A DNA stretch of 11,404 bases, taken from contig DELD01000044.1 of the NCBI GenBank assembly GCA_002354205.1, forward strand, positions 1-11,404. The letters run 5' to 3'. This document shows, in pieces, positions 1 to 8,464 of this stretch. Below the pieces are notes generated by a model that was not told where the DNA came from, made no database searches, and was given only the letters and a program-made list of their open reading frames with translations. The position numbers and the translations under genes are program-made. Position 1 is the stretch's first letter. Each line of letters opens with the position of its first letter. This DNA comes from Micavibrio sp. UBA2705. Its GTDB lineage: Bacteria; Pseudomonadota; Alphaproteobacteria; Micavibrionales; Micavibrionaceae.

Positions 1-1020
1 ATGAAATTTCTCGACCAAGCTAAAATATTCGTAAAAAGCGGTAATGGCGGCCCAGGCTGTATGTCATTCCACCGTGAAAAATACGTGGAATATGGCGGCC
101 CAGATGGCGGCAATGGCGGTAAAGGCGGCGATGTATATTTCCGTGCGGTCAGTAATCTCAACACACTTATTGACTTCCGCTACACTCAGCACTTCAAAGC
201 CGAAGGCGGTCAAAACGGTCAAGGCCGTAACAAATCAGGCCGTGGCGGTGAAGATATTATTATTAACGTTCCCGTTGGTACAGAGATCATTGATGAAGAC
301 AAAGAAACCGTCTTGCTTGATATGGTTAATGATGGCGAGACCGTTTTATTCATGCGCGGTGGCGATGGCGGCTTTGGCAACGCCCATTATAAAAGCTCCA
401 CCAACCAAGCGCCACGTAAATCCACCCCCGGATGGCCTGGTGAAGAGCGTGACTTATGGCTACGCCTTAAATTAATTGCTGATGTCGGACTTGTGGGCAT
501 GCCCAATGCAGGCAAATCGACATTTTTGGCATCATGCTCACGCGCCAACCCGAAAATTGCCGATTATCCATTTACGACCCTTCACCCAAATTTGGGCGTT
601 GTCCGCCGTCATGGTCAAGAATTTATTCTCGCAGACATCCCCGGCTTGATTGAAGGCGCACATGAGGGGCACGGCCTAGGCCACCGCTTCCTTGGTCACG
701 TTGAACGCTCTGCCATTTTGCTGCACATGATTGACATTACACAAGATGACCCTGCAGGCGCATATAAAACTATTCGTGAAGAGCTCAAATCATATGGTGA
801 AGAAATTTCACAAAAACGTGAAATTGTCGCGCTAAACAAAGCCGATGCGCTAGGCGAAGAGCTCTCCGCCTATCAAGCAGAAGAATTTGAAAAAGCGACA
901 GGGATTAAGCCGTATGTTATTTCAGCCGTTGCAAGCCTCGGCCTTGACCCCGTGCTCAACGAGCTTGGTGACGCGGTACGTATGCGTATTCAGGCTGACA
1001 AAGAAGCAAAAGAAGCGTAG
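1..1020 (+). CDS. obgE: Obg-family GTPase (ObgE/CgtA)
   Basis: Essential GTPase that binds the large ribosomal subunit and links ribosome assembly to growth and stress state; cytoplasmic. Residues 1 to about 158 form the glycine-rich Obg domain, with many GGxGG-type turns. The G domain follows: P-loop GMPNAGKS at 166-173, switch I around YPFTT 189-193, G3 DIPG at 212-215, G4 NKAD at 279-282, and a G5-like ISAVAS near 312. At 339 residues it is close to the short alphaproteobacterial form; E. coli Obg (390) has a longer C-terminal tail. The ATG is the first base of the window, so its ribosome binding site and upstream neighbours cannot be seen. In many alphaproteobacteria obg is followed by proB (recalled, not checked); here the next gene is an M1 peptidase 132 bp away. 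Family assignment is secure. Confidence 0.97.
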   Translation: MKFLDQAKIFVKSGNGGPGCMSFHREKYVEYGGPDGGNGGKGGDVYFRAVSNLNTLIDFRYTQHFKAEGGQNGQGRNKSGRGGEDIIINVPVGTEIIDEDKETVLLDMVNDGETVLFMRGGDGGFGNAHYKSSTNQAPRKSTPGWPGEERDLWLRLKLIADVGLVGMPNAGKSTFLASCSRANPKIADYPFTTLHPNLGVVRRHGQEFILADIPGLIEGAHEGHGLGHRFLGHVERSAILLHMIDITQDDPAGAYKTIREELKSYGEEISQKREIVALNKADALGEELSAYQAEEFEKATGIKPYVISAVASLGLDPVLNELGDAVRMRIQADKEAKEA

Positions 1021-1066
1021 CACGCGACTTATCCCGATACGTCACCCTTGGCTGGTCGATCTTTAA

Positions 1067-1140
1067 TGCTATCTTAATAAAATTATATATAATAGGAGAT
1101 GTAAGAGTCTCTTTATTTCATTGATTACTTTAAGATAGCA
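1067..1140. repeat. Perfect 11-bp inverted repeat in the obgE / M1-peptidase gap
   Basis: TGCTATCTTAA at 1067-1077 is matched exactly by its reverse complement TTAAGATAGCA at 1130-1140, leaving 52 bp between the arms. The arms bracket a TATAAT box and the second arm directly abuts the AAGG Shine-Dalgarno-like bases at 1140-1143. Centre-to-centre distance is 63 bp, about six helical turns. It could be a pair of oppositely oriented protein-binding sites, or a long-range RNA stem in a transcript reading through from obgE. The repeat is seen; the function is inferred. Confidence 0.6.
1088..1093 (+). promoter_or_regulatory. Candidate -10 box for the divergent M1 peptidase gene
   Basis: An exact TATAAT lies 60 bp before the start at 1153, in an AT-rich tract. 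No good -35 is seen at 16-18 bp (the hexamer 17 bp upstream is AATGCT), so the promoter would be weak or activator-dependent. Nearby AAGAG-T-CTCTT (1103-1113) is a short dyad around the expected start of transcription. No convincing intrinsic terminator separates this gap from obgE. Confidence 0.35.
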
Positions 1141-1152
1141 AGGTTACAACAC

Positions 1153-3915
1153 ATGCCAAAAGACAGCCTAGACAAAGCCTTACATGAAGACCATTTCAAA
1201 ACACCGCTGAAATATCAGCCAGATCATATTGATGTGGATATTAAAATTCATGATATTGATAATGTCGATGTTGAAACGCGCTATCACTATAAAGACGCAT
1301 TCCCGTCTGAGGCAAAGCCTGCTTATATTGAGCTTGATTTTGAAGACATCAAGCTTTCCGCTGATGAACGCCAAAATGGCGCATCACCAAAAACCTTACT
1401 CAGCCTAGAAATTGACGGTGCAGCTTTGGTTGAAGGCAAAGATTATACCTATATCGGCGCCAAACATAAAATCCATCTAAACGTCCCTGACGGCAAAAGT
1501 GATTTTATCCTTACCGCCAAAACCAATGTAGATCCAGAGCACAACACCACTGGCGTTGGCCTTTATATGAGCGATGGCAACATCTTTTTTAAAGGCGAAA
1601 CGATGAACTTTAGAAAAGTATCCCCCATTCAAGACCGCACAGATGTGCTTTCAACATTTAAGGTCACATTACGCAGCAACCCAAACGCTGCGAAGCTAAG
1701 CAATTATAATCAATTACTATCGAACGGCCTGCTTACAGACCAAGGCAAGGATGCCGATGGCTATAATTACACAGAATATAAAGATAACGCCCCAAAACCA
1801 TGTTATTTAATGGGCGTGCAGGCTGGCGAATTTGCCAGTGAAGAATACGATCACACATTCAGCAATGGCCACAAAGTGCAAATCTTCACCCACGCGCCGT
1901 TAAAAGATAAGAACAAAGACCAATATGTCGTTGAAGGTATCAAACGCGGTATGGAGTATCTCGATAAAGAATTTGGCCTTATCTATGATAAACCTGAATA
2001 CCATATCACATCGCTAACGACATTTAACGCAGGCGCGACTGAAACTAAAACGATGCCGATGTTTTCCGCCAGTTACTTCACAACGGATAAAGACTACGTT
2101 TATAACGCGAACTTGCTTGATACTATGGCGGTTGTTATCCATGAATACATCCATGAATTTATCGGCAACACATTTTACATCAATAACTGGTTAGAACTAG
2201 GATCAAAAGAAGGTCAAACAGTATTCTTAGAGCAGCTTGCCACCGCCGCAATGCTTGCCGACCCTGATGTTGTCCGCATGGGCGATATGAACGGTATGAT
2301 TAACAGCCAATTCGCAAAAGAAGACGACCAAAAACTGCCCCCTATTCCAAAATCGCTGAACTCAGAGCGTGACCATTATTCATCAACCACATACAGTAAA
2401 GGCGCTGAGTGTTTTCGCATGATGCACACGTTAATGGGGCACGACAATTACACGAAATTAGTCAAAGAGTTTGTTGATAACCATTACACGCAAAATGGCA
2501 GCATAGATGACTTCCTTGCCTTGGCAGAACAGCACCATAATTTTGACTACACAGGCAAATTCGCGCGCTGGTTTAAACAAGCAGGCCGCGCCACGGTAAC
2601 AAGCCAAGGTCATTACAAACCAGACAGCCAAGAATACATTATAAGCCTACAGCAAAGCTTTAAGGACGACACGAACAAGCCGCTTCCTATTCCGCTAAAT
2701 ATGGCGCTATGCATTGATGGCGCAATGGAGCAGGAACATATTTTCGTTTTCGACCAAGAAAATGACGCCATTGTTTTCAAGAACGTCAGCAAGCAGCCCG
2801 ATGCCTATAGTATTAATCGCGGCTTTTCTGCGCCGATTGAGGTTAATCACGACCAAGATTCTGACCAAGCCTTAAAACTCCTCGCCGCAGAAAGCGATGG
2901 CGTGACGCAGCTACAAATCATTCAAGACATTCACAACAAGCAAATTTTGCAGCGTTATAAAGCATTAAAATCTGGGCAGGCAATTACTCCCATTCCAAAC
3001 AGCCTTACAAAAGCGCTACAGACACTCGTGACGCGCGATGACATTGCACCTGATGTCTTGGCGAAACTACTCACCCCTGCGCCATGTGGCGGCTTGCGTG
3101 CGAAAATTAGTGACGCCGAGCCTCTCACACTTCTTCAAGCGCGTGAAAGCTACCTAGATGATATTACAGCCGCGCTTTATAGCGAGATGGATACAAAATA
3201 CACAGATTTAAGAGCCGATTTAGCGGGGCCCTATAAGGAAGAAAAGGCCTTACAACAAAAACGGACATTAGCATCGACGCTTATAGGCTTTACAGCGCGA
3301 CAAAACAGCGCCGCCGAGCAGCAGAAAATTATTGACCTCTATGACAATGCTAATTGCGGCCATGACCGTCTGGTCGCGACAAGCCTTATCGGTAAGCTTA
3401 GAGACGCCAAACCACAGGATGCAGCGCGCATTGAGGCTGATTTCCTTAAATACATGTCCGATGACACGAACGGCACATTAAAAGCGATGGATATTTTGGT
3501 CGGTGAAACAGTGGATGACCCGAAAGCCCTGCTACATAGCGCATTAAATGACCCAAAATATGGCTATGATTGGGGTATTCCACATCATGGTAAAATGGTT
3601 AGTTTACACTTCGCTGCAAATTACGAAAATTTCCACAAAGCTGATGGTTCAGGCTATGAAGCAATAGCAGATATGGCTATACAGGCCGGTAAAATCAACC
3701 CTGAAGTTGCTGCGGCCGTTGGCGGGCACCTGACATCTCTTAACAACTTTGACGCTGCGAGCGCCGCGAAGATGTATAAGGCATTAGAGCGCATCAACGC
3801 AACACCAAGCATGCCATTACAGCTACGTAAAGCGGTTGAGGATGCTATGGATGAGTATAGTAAAAAAAACGGGGCGCAATGCAGCGGAAAAGCCAATCCG
3901 AACTGTAACCCCTAA
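1153..3915 (+). CDS. Divergent PepN-like M1 metallopeptidase, modified GAMEN motif
   Basis: Zinc metallopeptidase homologous along its length to aminopeptidase N; 920 residues against about 870 for E. coli PepN. The zinc site is intact: HEYIH at 330-334 (H330, E331, H334) and third ligand E353 in KEG, 19 residues after H334 as in PepN. The transition-state Tyr is present (Y414 in YSKGAE, 80 residues after H334). The N-terminus-anchoring Glu of PepN (QCEAEGFR) appears kept as E149 in KGETMNFR. However, GAMEN has become GATET (294-298), the preceding Met is Ala, and PepN's NRITCRDWFQLSLKEG region reads NTFYINNWLELGSKEG. The C-terminal half is much less like PepN but keeps RGFSAP and HKADGSGY landmarks, and the end has an unusual Cys-containing tail. 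No signal peptide or membrane segment, so probably cytoplasmic. The ATG at 1153 follows AAGG (1140-1143) by nine bases, a modest ribosome site. Probably active with altered specificity; that is inference. Confidence 0.9.
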   Translation: MPKDSLDKALHEDHFKTPLKYQPDHIDVDIKIHDIDNVDVETRYHYKDAFPSEAKPAYIELDFEDIKLSADERQNGASPKTLLSLEIDGAALVEGKDYTYIGAKHKIHLNVPDGKSDFILTAKTNVDPEHNTTGVGLYMSDGNIFFKGETMNFRKVSPIQDRTDVLSTFKVTLRSNPNAAKLSNYNQLLSNGLLTDQGKDADGYNYTEYKDNAPKPCYLMGVQAGEFASEEYDHTFSNGHKVQIFTHAPLKDKNKDQYVVEGIKRGMEYLDKEFGLIYDKPEYHITSLTTFNAGATETKTMPMFSASYFTTDKDYVYNANLLDTMAVVIHEYIHEFIGNTFYINNWLELGSKEGQTVFLEQLATAAMLADPDVVRMGDMNGMINSQFAKEDDQKLPPIPKSLNSERDHYSSTTYSKGAECFRMMHTLMGHDNYTKLVKEFVDNHYTQNGSIDDFLALAEQHHNFDYTGKFARWFKQAGRATVTSQGHYKPDSQEYIISLQQSFKDDTNKPLPIPLNMALCIDGAMEQEHIFVFDQENDAIVFKNVSKQPDAYSINRGFSAPIEVNHDQDSDQALKLLAAESDGVTQLQIIQDIHNKQILQRYKALKSGQAITPIPNSLTKALQTLVTRDDIAPDVLAKLLTPAPCGGLRAKISDAEPLTLLQARESYLDDITAALYSEMDTKYTDLRADLAGPYKEEKALQQKRTLASTLIGFTARQNSAAEQQKIIDLYDNANCGHDRLVATSLIGKLRDAKPQDAARIEADFLKYMSDDTNGTLKAMDILVGETVDDPKALLHSALNDPKYGYDWGIPHHGKMVSLHFAANYENFHKADGSGYEAIADMAIQAGKINPEVAAAVGGHLTSLNNFDAASAAKMYKALERINATPSMPLQLRKAVEDAMDEYSKKNGAQCSGKANPNCNP

Positions 3916-3923
3916 GCGTTTTC

Positions 3924-3934
3924 TGGTATAGAAT
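3924..3934 (+). promoter_or_regulatory. Candidate extended -10 element upstream of pepN
   Basis: TGGTATAGAAT matches an extended -10 (TGn followed by TATAGA at 3927-3932) within the 57-bp gap between the two M1 genes. The hexamer 17 bp upstream (TGTAAC) is not a good -35, which extended -10 promoters can tolerate. It would start transcription about 35 bp before pepN. The gap may equally be just an intra-operon spacer. Confidence 0.3.
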
Positions 3935-3972
3935 CACATTAACAACGTTCATTTTAATCACGTGAGGACATC

Positions 3973-6603
3973 ATGCGCACGGACTTGCCACAAACTATCT
4001 ATTTAAAAGACTATCAACAACCCGCTTTCTTTGCAAAGCATTGCGATTTAACATTTAAAATACATGATGGTTACACACGCGTCACATCGCAAACACAATA
4101 TGAGAAAAATGATAACGTTGACAGCTTCACACTTCACTTAAACGGTGAACATCAAAAGCTTGTTTTCATTGAAATAGACGGCGTTAAGATAGAAAACAAC
4201 GCGTATGAACTAAGCGACACGGAATTAAAAATTAGCGTTGAAAAACATGCGTTTACACTCACAATCGAAACTGAGATATCACCTGAGTCCAATACAGCTT
4301 TGGAAGGGCTATATAAATCAGGCGACACGTACTGTACGCAGTGCGAGGCAGAGGGCTTTCGCCGCATCACATATTACCAAGACCGCCCAGATAATATGGC
4401 GACCTTCACCACGCGTATCGAAGCTGATAAGACAAAATATCCCGTTTTGCTTTCAAACGGTAATTTGACCGATTCTGGTTTACTTGAAGATGGTCGCCAC
4501 TTCACTGTATGGGATGATCCGTGGAAAAAGCCTTGTTACCTTTTCGCACTCGTCGCTGGAAATTTAGAACATATTGAAGATAAATTCACAACCGCATCTG
4601 GGCGTGAAGTGACTTTGCGCATTTATGTCCGTGATGGTGACCAAGGGCAATGTAGCCATGCAATGGAGAGCCTCATACACTCCATGAAATGGGATGAAGA
4701 AAAGTATGGGCGTGAATATGACCTTGATTTGTTTAATATTGTTGCCGTGAGTGACTTTAATATGGGCGCGATGGAGAATAAATCACTCAACATATTCAAC
4801 ACCGCCCTCGTCCTCGCCCACGCAGAAACCGCGACAGATGGTGACTTTCAGCGCGTCGAAAGCGTTGTCGCGCATGAATATTTCCACAACTGGACAGGTA
4901 ACCGTATCACCTGCCGCGACTGGTTTCAGCTTTCGTTAAAAGAAGGCCTAACGGTATTTAGAGACCAAGAATTTAGCGCAGACATGAATTCCGCACCTGT
5001 GCAGCGCATTGATGACGTTATCCATTTACGTGAATTTCAGTTCTCAGAGGATTCAAGCCCTCTTGCACACCCTATTCGCCCCGATAATTACATTGAAATC
5101 AATAATTTCTACACAATGACCGTCTATGAAAAAGGCGCTGAAATTATTCGCATGTTTTATAACTTGCTCGGCCCTGAAACATACCGCAAAGCGACTGACC
5201 TTTATTTTGAACGTCATGATGGGCAGGCTGTCACCTGTGAAGACTGGGCAAAATGCATGGAAGATGCTTCAGGCCAAGATTTAACGCAGTTTAAACTCTG
5301 GTATACGCAGGCAGGCACACCTGAAGTTACGATGCAAACCAATTATGATGAAGCGGCGCAGCGCATGACGCTTACATTCACGCAAAACGTCCCTGACACA
5401 GCAGGGCAAAGCGATAAGCAGCCCATGCACATTCCAATACGCATGGCGTTGATTTCCGCTAATGGTGATGAAATAGCCTTGGATAAAAATGGCGCGCGCG
5501 AAACCGTACTTCATTTAAAAGAACCTAAACAAAGCTTCACTTTTGAAAACGTCACATCAAAGACCGTACCATCAGTGCTGCGCGGCTTTTCTGCGCCGGT
5601 AAAGCTCACTACCGACCTTACGGATCAAGACTTACAATTCCTTATGGTACATGACCAAGACGGGTTTAATAAATGGGAAGCTGGCCAGAAATTGGCGATG
5701 CGTCAGATTATCGCGCATTATAAAGATGCTAGCCACAGTACTGACCCTGCATTTATTGACAGCATTAAGGCGCTTGCCGAAACGGCATTTGATGCCAATA
5801 CTGACCATGCCTTACTTGCCCGCGCGCTTAGCTTACCAAGCATGGGCGACTTGATGCAGTACTTAGATGACCTTGACCCCACGCGCCTACACAACGCATG
5901 TGAAAAAGTACAAAGCGACCTTTCTGGCGCATGCCAAGATGTAATGACGAAGATATATAACGCATTCAAGGACCATTCTGATGGCCTTAAATTCCACGAA
6001 GCCGCAGGCCGCCGCGCCCTTAAAAATGCAGCATTAGGGTATTTATGCGGACATAAAGAAGCTGACCGCAATGCACATGACCTTGCCAATGCACAATATG
6101 AAGGCGCGACCAATATGACTGACCGCATCGCAGCGCTCAGCAATTTGGTCGACACACAAAGCGCGCATCGTGATATCTGCCTCGCAGATTTCTATTTACG
6201 CTTTAAAGACCACGAACTTGTTGTAAACAAATGGTTTGGCCTACAAGCTGGCGCTGTACGTGCAAGCATTATTGAAGACGTACAGGAGCTTTCAGCACAC
6301 CCTGACTTTAATTGGAAAAATCCTAACCGCGTGCGCTCGCTCTTCGCGGCTTTTGCCATGCGTAATCCTGCGGCCTTCCACAAAGCCGACGGCAGCGGTT
6401 ATAACTTCTTGACAGATGCAATCGTTAAGCTGAACGACATTAACCCACAAATCGCAGCGCGGCTGTTAACGCCGATGCGTGAATGGAAACGTTTTGATGC
6501 TATCCGTCAGGATAAAATTAAAACCTGCCTAGAGCGCGTCCTTGCCGTTGAAGGGCTTTCAAAAGACGTCTTTGAGATCGCCAGCAAAAGTTTGAAAGGT
6601 TAA
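3973..6603 (+). CDS. pepN: Aminopeptidase N (M1 family, alanyl aminopeptidase)
   Basis: Zinc aminopeptidase that removes N-terminal residues from peptides in the last steps of cytoplasmic protein turnover. All hallmark residues are present at PepN spacing: substrate-anchoring E125 in QCEAEGFR, exopeptidase motif GAMEN at 265-269, HEYFH at 301-305 (H301, E302, H305), third zinc ligand E324 in LKEG, and catalytic Y385 in YEKGAE. The stretch NWTGNRITCRDWFQ is textbook PepN. Length is 876 residues against about 870 in E. coli, with a full C-terminal domain ending KTCLERVLAVEGLSK-type helices, so it is complete. GTGAGGA at 3962-3968 is a good Shine-Dalgarno for the ATG at 3973. It is preceded by its own divergent paralogue and followed after 5 bp by an SGNH hydrolase gene. 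Confidence 0.97.
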   Translation: MRTDLPQTIYLKDYQQPAFFAKHCDLTFKIHDGYTRVTSQTQYEKNDNVDSFTLHLNGEHQKLVFIEIDGVKIENNAYELSDTELKISVEKHAFTLTIETEISPESNTALEGLYKSGDTYCTQCEAEGFRRITYYQDRPDNMATFTTRIEADKTKYPVLLSNGNLTDSGLLEDGRHFTVWDDPWKKPCYLFALVAGNLEHIEDKFTTASGREVTLRIYVRDGDQGQCSHAMESLIHSMKWDEEKYGREYDLDLFNIVAVSDFNMGAMENKSLNIFNTALVLAHAETATDGDFQRVESVVAHEYFHNWTGNRITCRDWFQLSLKEGLTVFRDQEFSADMNSAPVQRIDDVIHLREFQFSEDSSPLAHPIRPDNYIEINNFYTMTVYEKGAEIIRMFYNLLGPETYRKATDLYFERHDGQAVTCEDWAKCMEDASGQDLTQFKLWYTQAGTPEVTMQTNYDEAAQRMTLTFTQNVPDTAGQSDKQPMHIPIRMALISANGDEIALDKNGARETVLHLKEPKQSFTFENVTSKTVPSVLRGFSAPVKLTTDLTDQDLQFLMVHDQDGFNKWEAGQKLAMRQIIAHYKDASHSTDPAFIDSIKALAETAFDANTDHALLARALSLPSMGDLMQYLDDLDPTRLHNACEKVQSDLSGACQDVMTKIYNAFKDHSDGLKFHEAAGRRALKNAALGYLCGHKEADRNAHDLANAQYEGATNMTDRIAALSNLVDTQSAHRDICLADFYLRFKDHELVVNKWFGLQAGAVRASIIEDVQELSAHPDFNWKNPNRVRSLFAAFAMRNPAAFHKADGSGYNFLTDAIVKLNDINPQIAARLLTPMREWKRFDAIRQDKIKTCLERVLAVEGLSKDVFEIASKSLKG

Positions 6604-6608
6604 TTCAT

Positions 6609-7271
6609 ATGTGTGGACGCATTGTTTGTATTGGCGATTCAATCACAGAAGGTATTGGTGACAAAGACGCACGTGGCTGGGTCGGTCGCGTCGGTGTGCA
6701 ACTTGCCAGTGAAGCCGCATACAAAAAGGTTGAGCCGTGGCGAATGATCAACCTTGGCGTTGCTGGCGACACAAGTATCGATATTAAGCACCGCTTATGC
6801 AGTGAGGCTTTCTACCGCACACCGCAAATACTGGTTATCGCCGCAGGCATTAATGATACCGCCTATAAAATCTGGCCTGACAAGCGTGGGCAAAAAGTTG
6901 ATCTACACATGGCGCGCTTTACGTGGAAAGAAAGCTTTAACATTCTTAAAGGCGTTGCCTTCCCCGTTATATCCGTTGGGCCGACGCCTGTAGATGAAAG
7001 TAAACTACCTAGTTTATGGCGACCATTTGACGCAGAAGATAAAGGCACAGATTTACGCAACGCTGATATTGCCGCTTATAATGAGATGTTAAAACAAGAA
7101 GCCGCGCTGGCGGGGCACAGCTTTGTTGATATGTTCGCGCAGCTTGACCACGACCAATTCATTCCTACGCTAGCGGATGGCCTACACCCCGACCATAGGG
7201 GATATGATATGATGGCTAAAATTATGGACGCGCATTTCAAGGCCATAGATATTGACCAATATGGTATGTAA
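6609..7271 (+). CDS. SGNH/GDSL-family hydrolase (esterase/lipase-like)
   Basis: Small single-domain serine hydrolase of the SGNH fold, 220 residues. Block I is IGDSITEG with nucleophile S11; block II gives G53 in GVAGDTS; block III gives N82 in AAGIND; block V is DGLHPD with D190 and H193. These supply the Ser-Gly-Asn-His set and the catalytic Asp-His pair. There is no signal peptide or lipobox, so unlike secreted TesA-type esterases it is predicted cytoplasmic. Substrate (acyl ester, lysophospholipid or acetylated sugar) cannot be read from sequence. It starts 5 bp after the pepN stop, with AAAGG at 6595-6599 as ribosome site inside the end of pepN, which indicates co-transcription and perhaps translational coupling. 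It converges on the next gene with 11 bp between the stops. Confidence 0.9.
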   Translation: MCGRIVCIGDSITEGIGDKDARGWVGRVGVQLASEAAYKKVEPWRMINLGVAGDTSIDIKHRLCSEAFYRTPQILVIAAGINDTAYKIWPDKRGQKVDLHMARFTWKESFNILKGVAFPVISVGPTPVDESKLPSLWRPFDAEDKGTDLRNADIAAYNEMLKQEAALAGHSFVDMFAQLDHDQFIPTLADGLHPDHRGYDMMAKIMDAHFKAIDIDQYGM

Positions 7272-7282
7272 GGCCGCCAACA

Positions 7283-8464
7283 TCAGATTTTAGGCGTGAT
7301 TTTCTTTAAGTCATTACTGAGAATGAGGCCAATGTTATCTATGGCTTCGTCATAATCAGAATCCTCGTATATTTCGACAATATTCTCAAATTCGAGACTT
7401 AATGCGTTATGCGTATCTGTGATATTTTTAAGGTATGAAGGCGCACGGTACCCAACAAAATCCACACCAAGCGCGACAGCATCAGACACGCTATCGCGCA
7501 GCACCGACGAAAGCGGCGATGTTGGATAAGTCCGGTATACCCCTGATTTACTGTAAATCACGCTTTTATTATTCAAGTAAATACGCAAATCATGCGCCTC
7601 GGGGTCGTAATTTTTATTAAGCTGCGGTACTTCGCGTCCTTCTGCAAAACGCGTAATACCGATACGCTTAATGTAAGAATCTCGCGTATAATCAACAATA
7701 AAACTCAAATGATCAGTACCAAAACTTTGTAGTTGCTGCCCTGCTACGCGTTCAGGCACCAAATCGCGGCCAATAACCGAATTCATAATCTTATCATTGC
7801 TTTTTAAGGCGAATATTTGAGAAAAACCGTGAGCATTATCAAGTTTTTTGGCTGCCACATTGTTGAAATCGGCTTTTAAGCCACCTATAAGGCACGGAAT
7901 ATCAACTGCGCCCATATTCATAGCCTTAACATTACGCAATGGCTCTAGGGGAAGGTTACGCGCAGTTAGGCGTTGCGTGATATCGCGCTCCATTTGCTGG
8001 ATAAGGCTTGTACCGTACGAATAACCCGTGAGGACGATTTGCCCATAAAATGCATTCATCGCGTCAAGGCGTTCACTTTCAGGTAAAGCAGCCCAACTAT
8101 CAAGCTGTACGTCATCGCCCATAATTAAATGGCTTGCTTCGCGGCCTTGCGGCGTTAGTGGATTATTTTTTAAGTTATGCATCTGGTCAGCGGTCTCACC
8201 AATCATGCGCTCTTCGCCGTTATTTTCGGCGTTAATGGTAACAATATAACTCGTGATTTTGGTTTCTTCAGGCTTGGTGATGTCGCGCACTATATTGACC
8301 AATGAATTATCAATTTGAATGCCGTTAATATGAAGAAGGCCGCCGAGGAAATAATGACGCTTGCGAGCATTTTTTCGCTCTCGTTCGTGACGCTTGGTGA
8401 TTTCATCTAAATCACTCAAATCGATACCGTTATCACATAAAGCTTTTTTCAAAACAGTACTCAT
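7283..8464 (-). CDS. Orphan 393-residue protein, possible alpha/beta hydrolase
   Basis: I do not recognise a named family. The protein is soluble-looking, with no signal peptide or membrane segment. An N-terminal basic stretch (KRHERERKNARKRH, about 24-37) precedes a mixed alpha/beta region. The strongest clue is IVLTGYSYGTSLI (143-155): a hydrophobic strand, then G-Y-S-Y-G, then a helix, as in an alpha/beta-hydrolase nucleophile elbow with S149. Downstream, FALKSNDKI offers D224 and GTDHLSF offers H252, in the order and strand context expected for the acid and base; this triad is inferred, not proven. The C-terminal 130 residues have no recognised motif. Start choice: in-frame GTG (8473) and ATG (8470) lie upstream, but AGAGG at 8474-8478 is 2 bases or fewer from them and 9 from the ATG at 8464, so 8464 is preferred. 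It appears to be a single-gene unit with its own promoter. Confidence 0.85.
   Translation of the reverse strand: MSTVLKKALCDNGIDLSDLDEITKRHERERKNARKRHYFLGGLLHINGIQIDNSLVNIVRDITKPEETKITSYIVTINAENNGEERMIGETADQMHNLKNNPLTPQGREASHLIMGDDVQLDSWAALPESERLDAMNAFYGQIVLTGYSYGTSLIQQMERDITQRLTARNLPLEPLRNVKAMNMGAVDIPCLIGGLKADFNNVAAKKLDNAHGFSQIFALKSNDKIMNSVIGRDLVPERVAGQQLQSFGTDHLSFIVDYTRDSYIKRIGITRFAEGREVPQLNKNYDPEAHDLRIYLNNKSVIYSKSGVYRTYPTSPLSSVLRDSVSDAVALGVDFVGYRAPSYLKNITDTHNALSLEFENIVEIYEDSDYDEAIDNIGLILSNDLKKITPKI

Noticed and set aside
44..475. 143-codon + strand open frame inside obgE
   Set aside because: It lies out of frame within the glycine-rich Obg domain; its Ala/Met/Lys-rich text is a frame shadow of GGC-rich codons and it has no ribosome site.
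1021..1066. Intrinsic terminator after obgE
   Set aside because: No stem longer than a few interrupted pairs and no T tract were found.
5718..6155. 145-codon - strand open frame antisense to pepN
   Set aside because: Fully inside conserved pepN coding sequence, with a Leu/Ser/Ala-rich shadow composition and no recognisable domain.
7272..7300. Possible bidirectional terminator between the converging SGNH and orphan genes
   Set aside because: Only a 4-bp CGCC/GGCG match with an interrupted T run; too weak to call.
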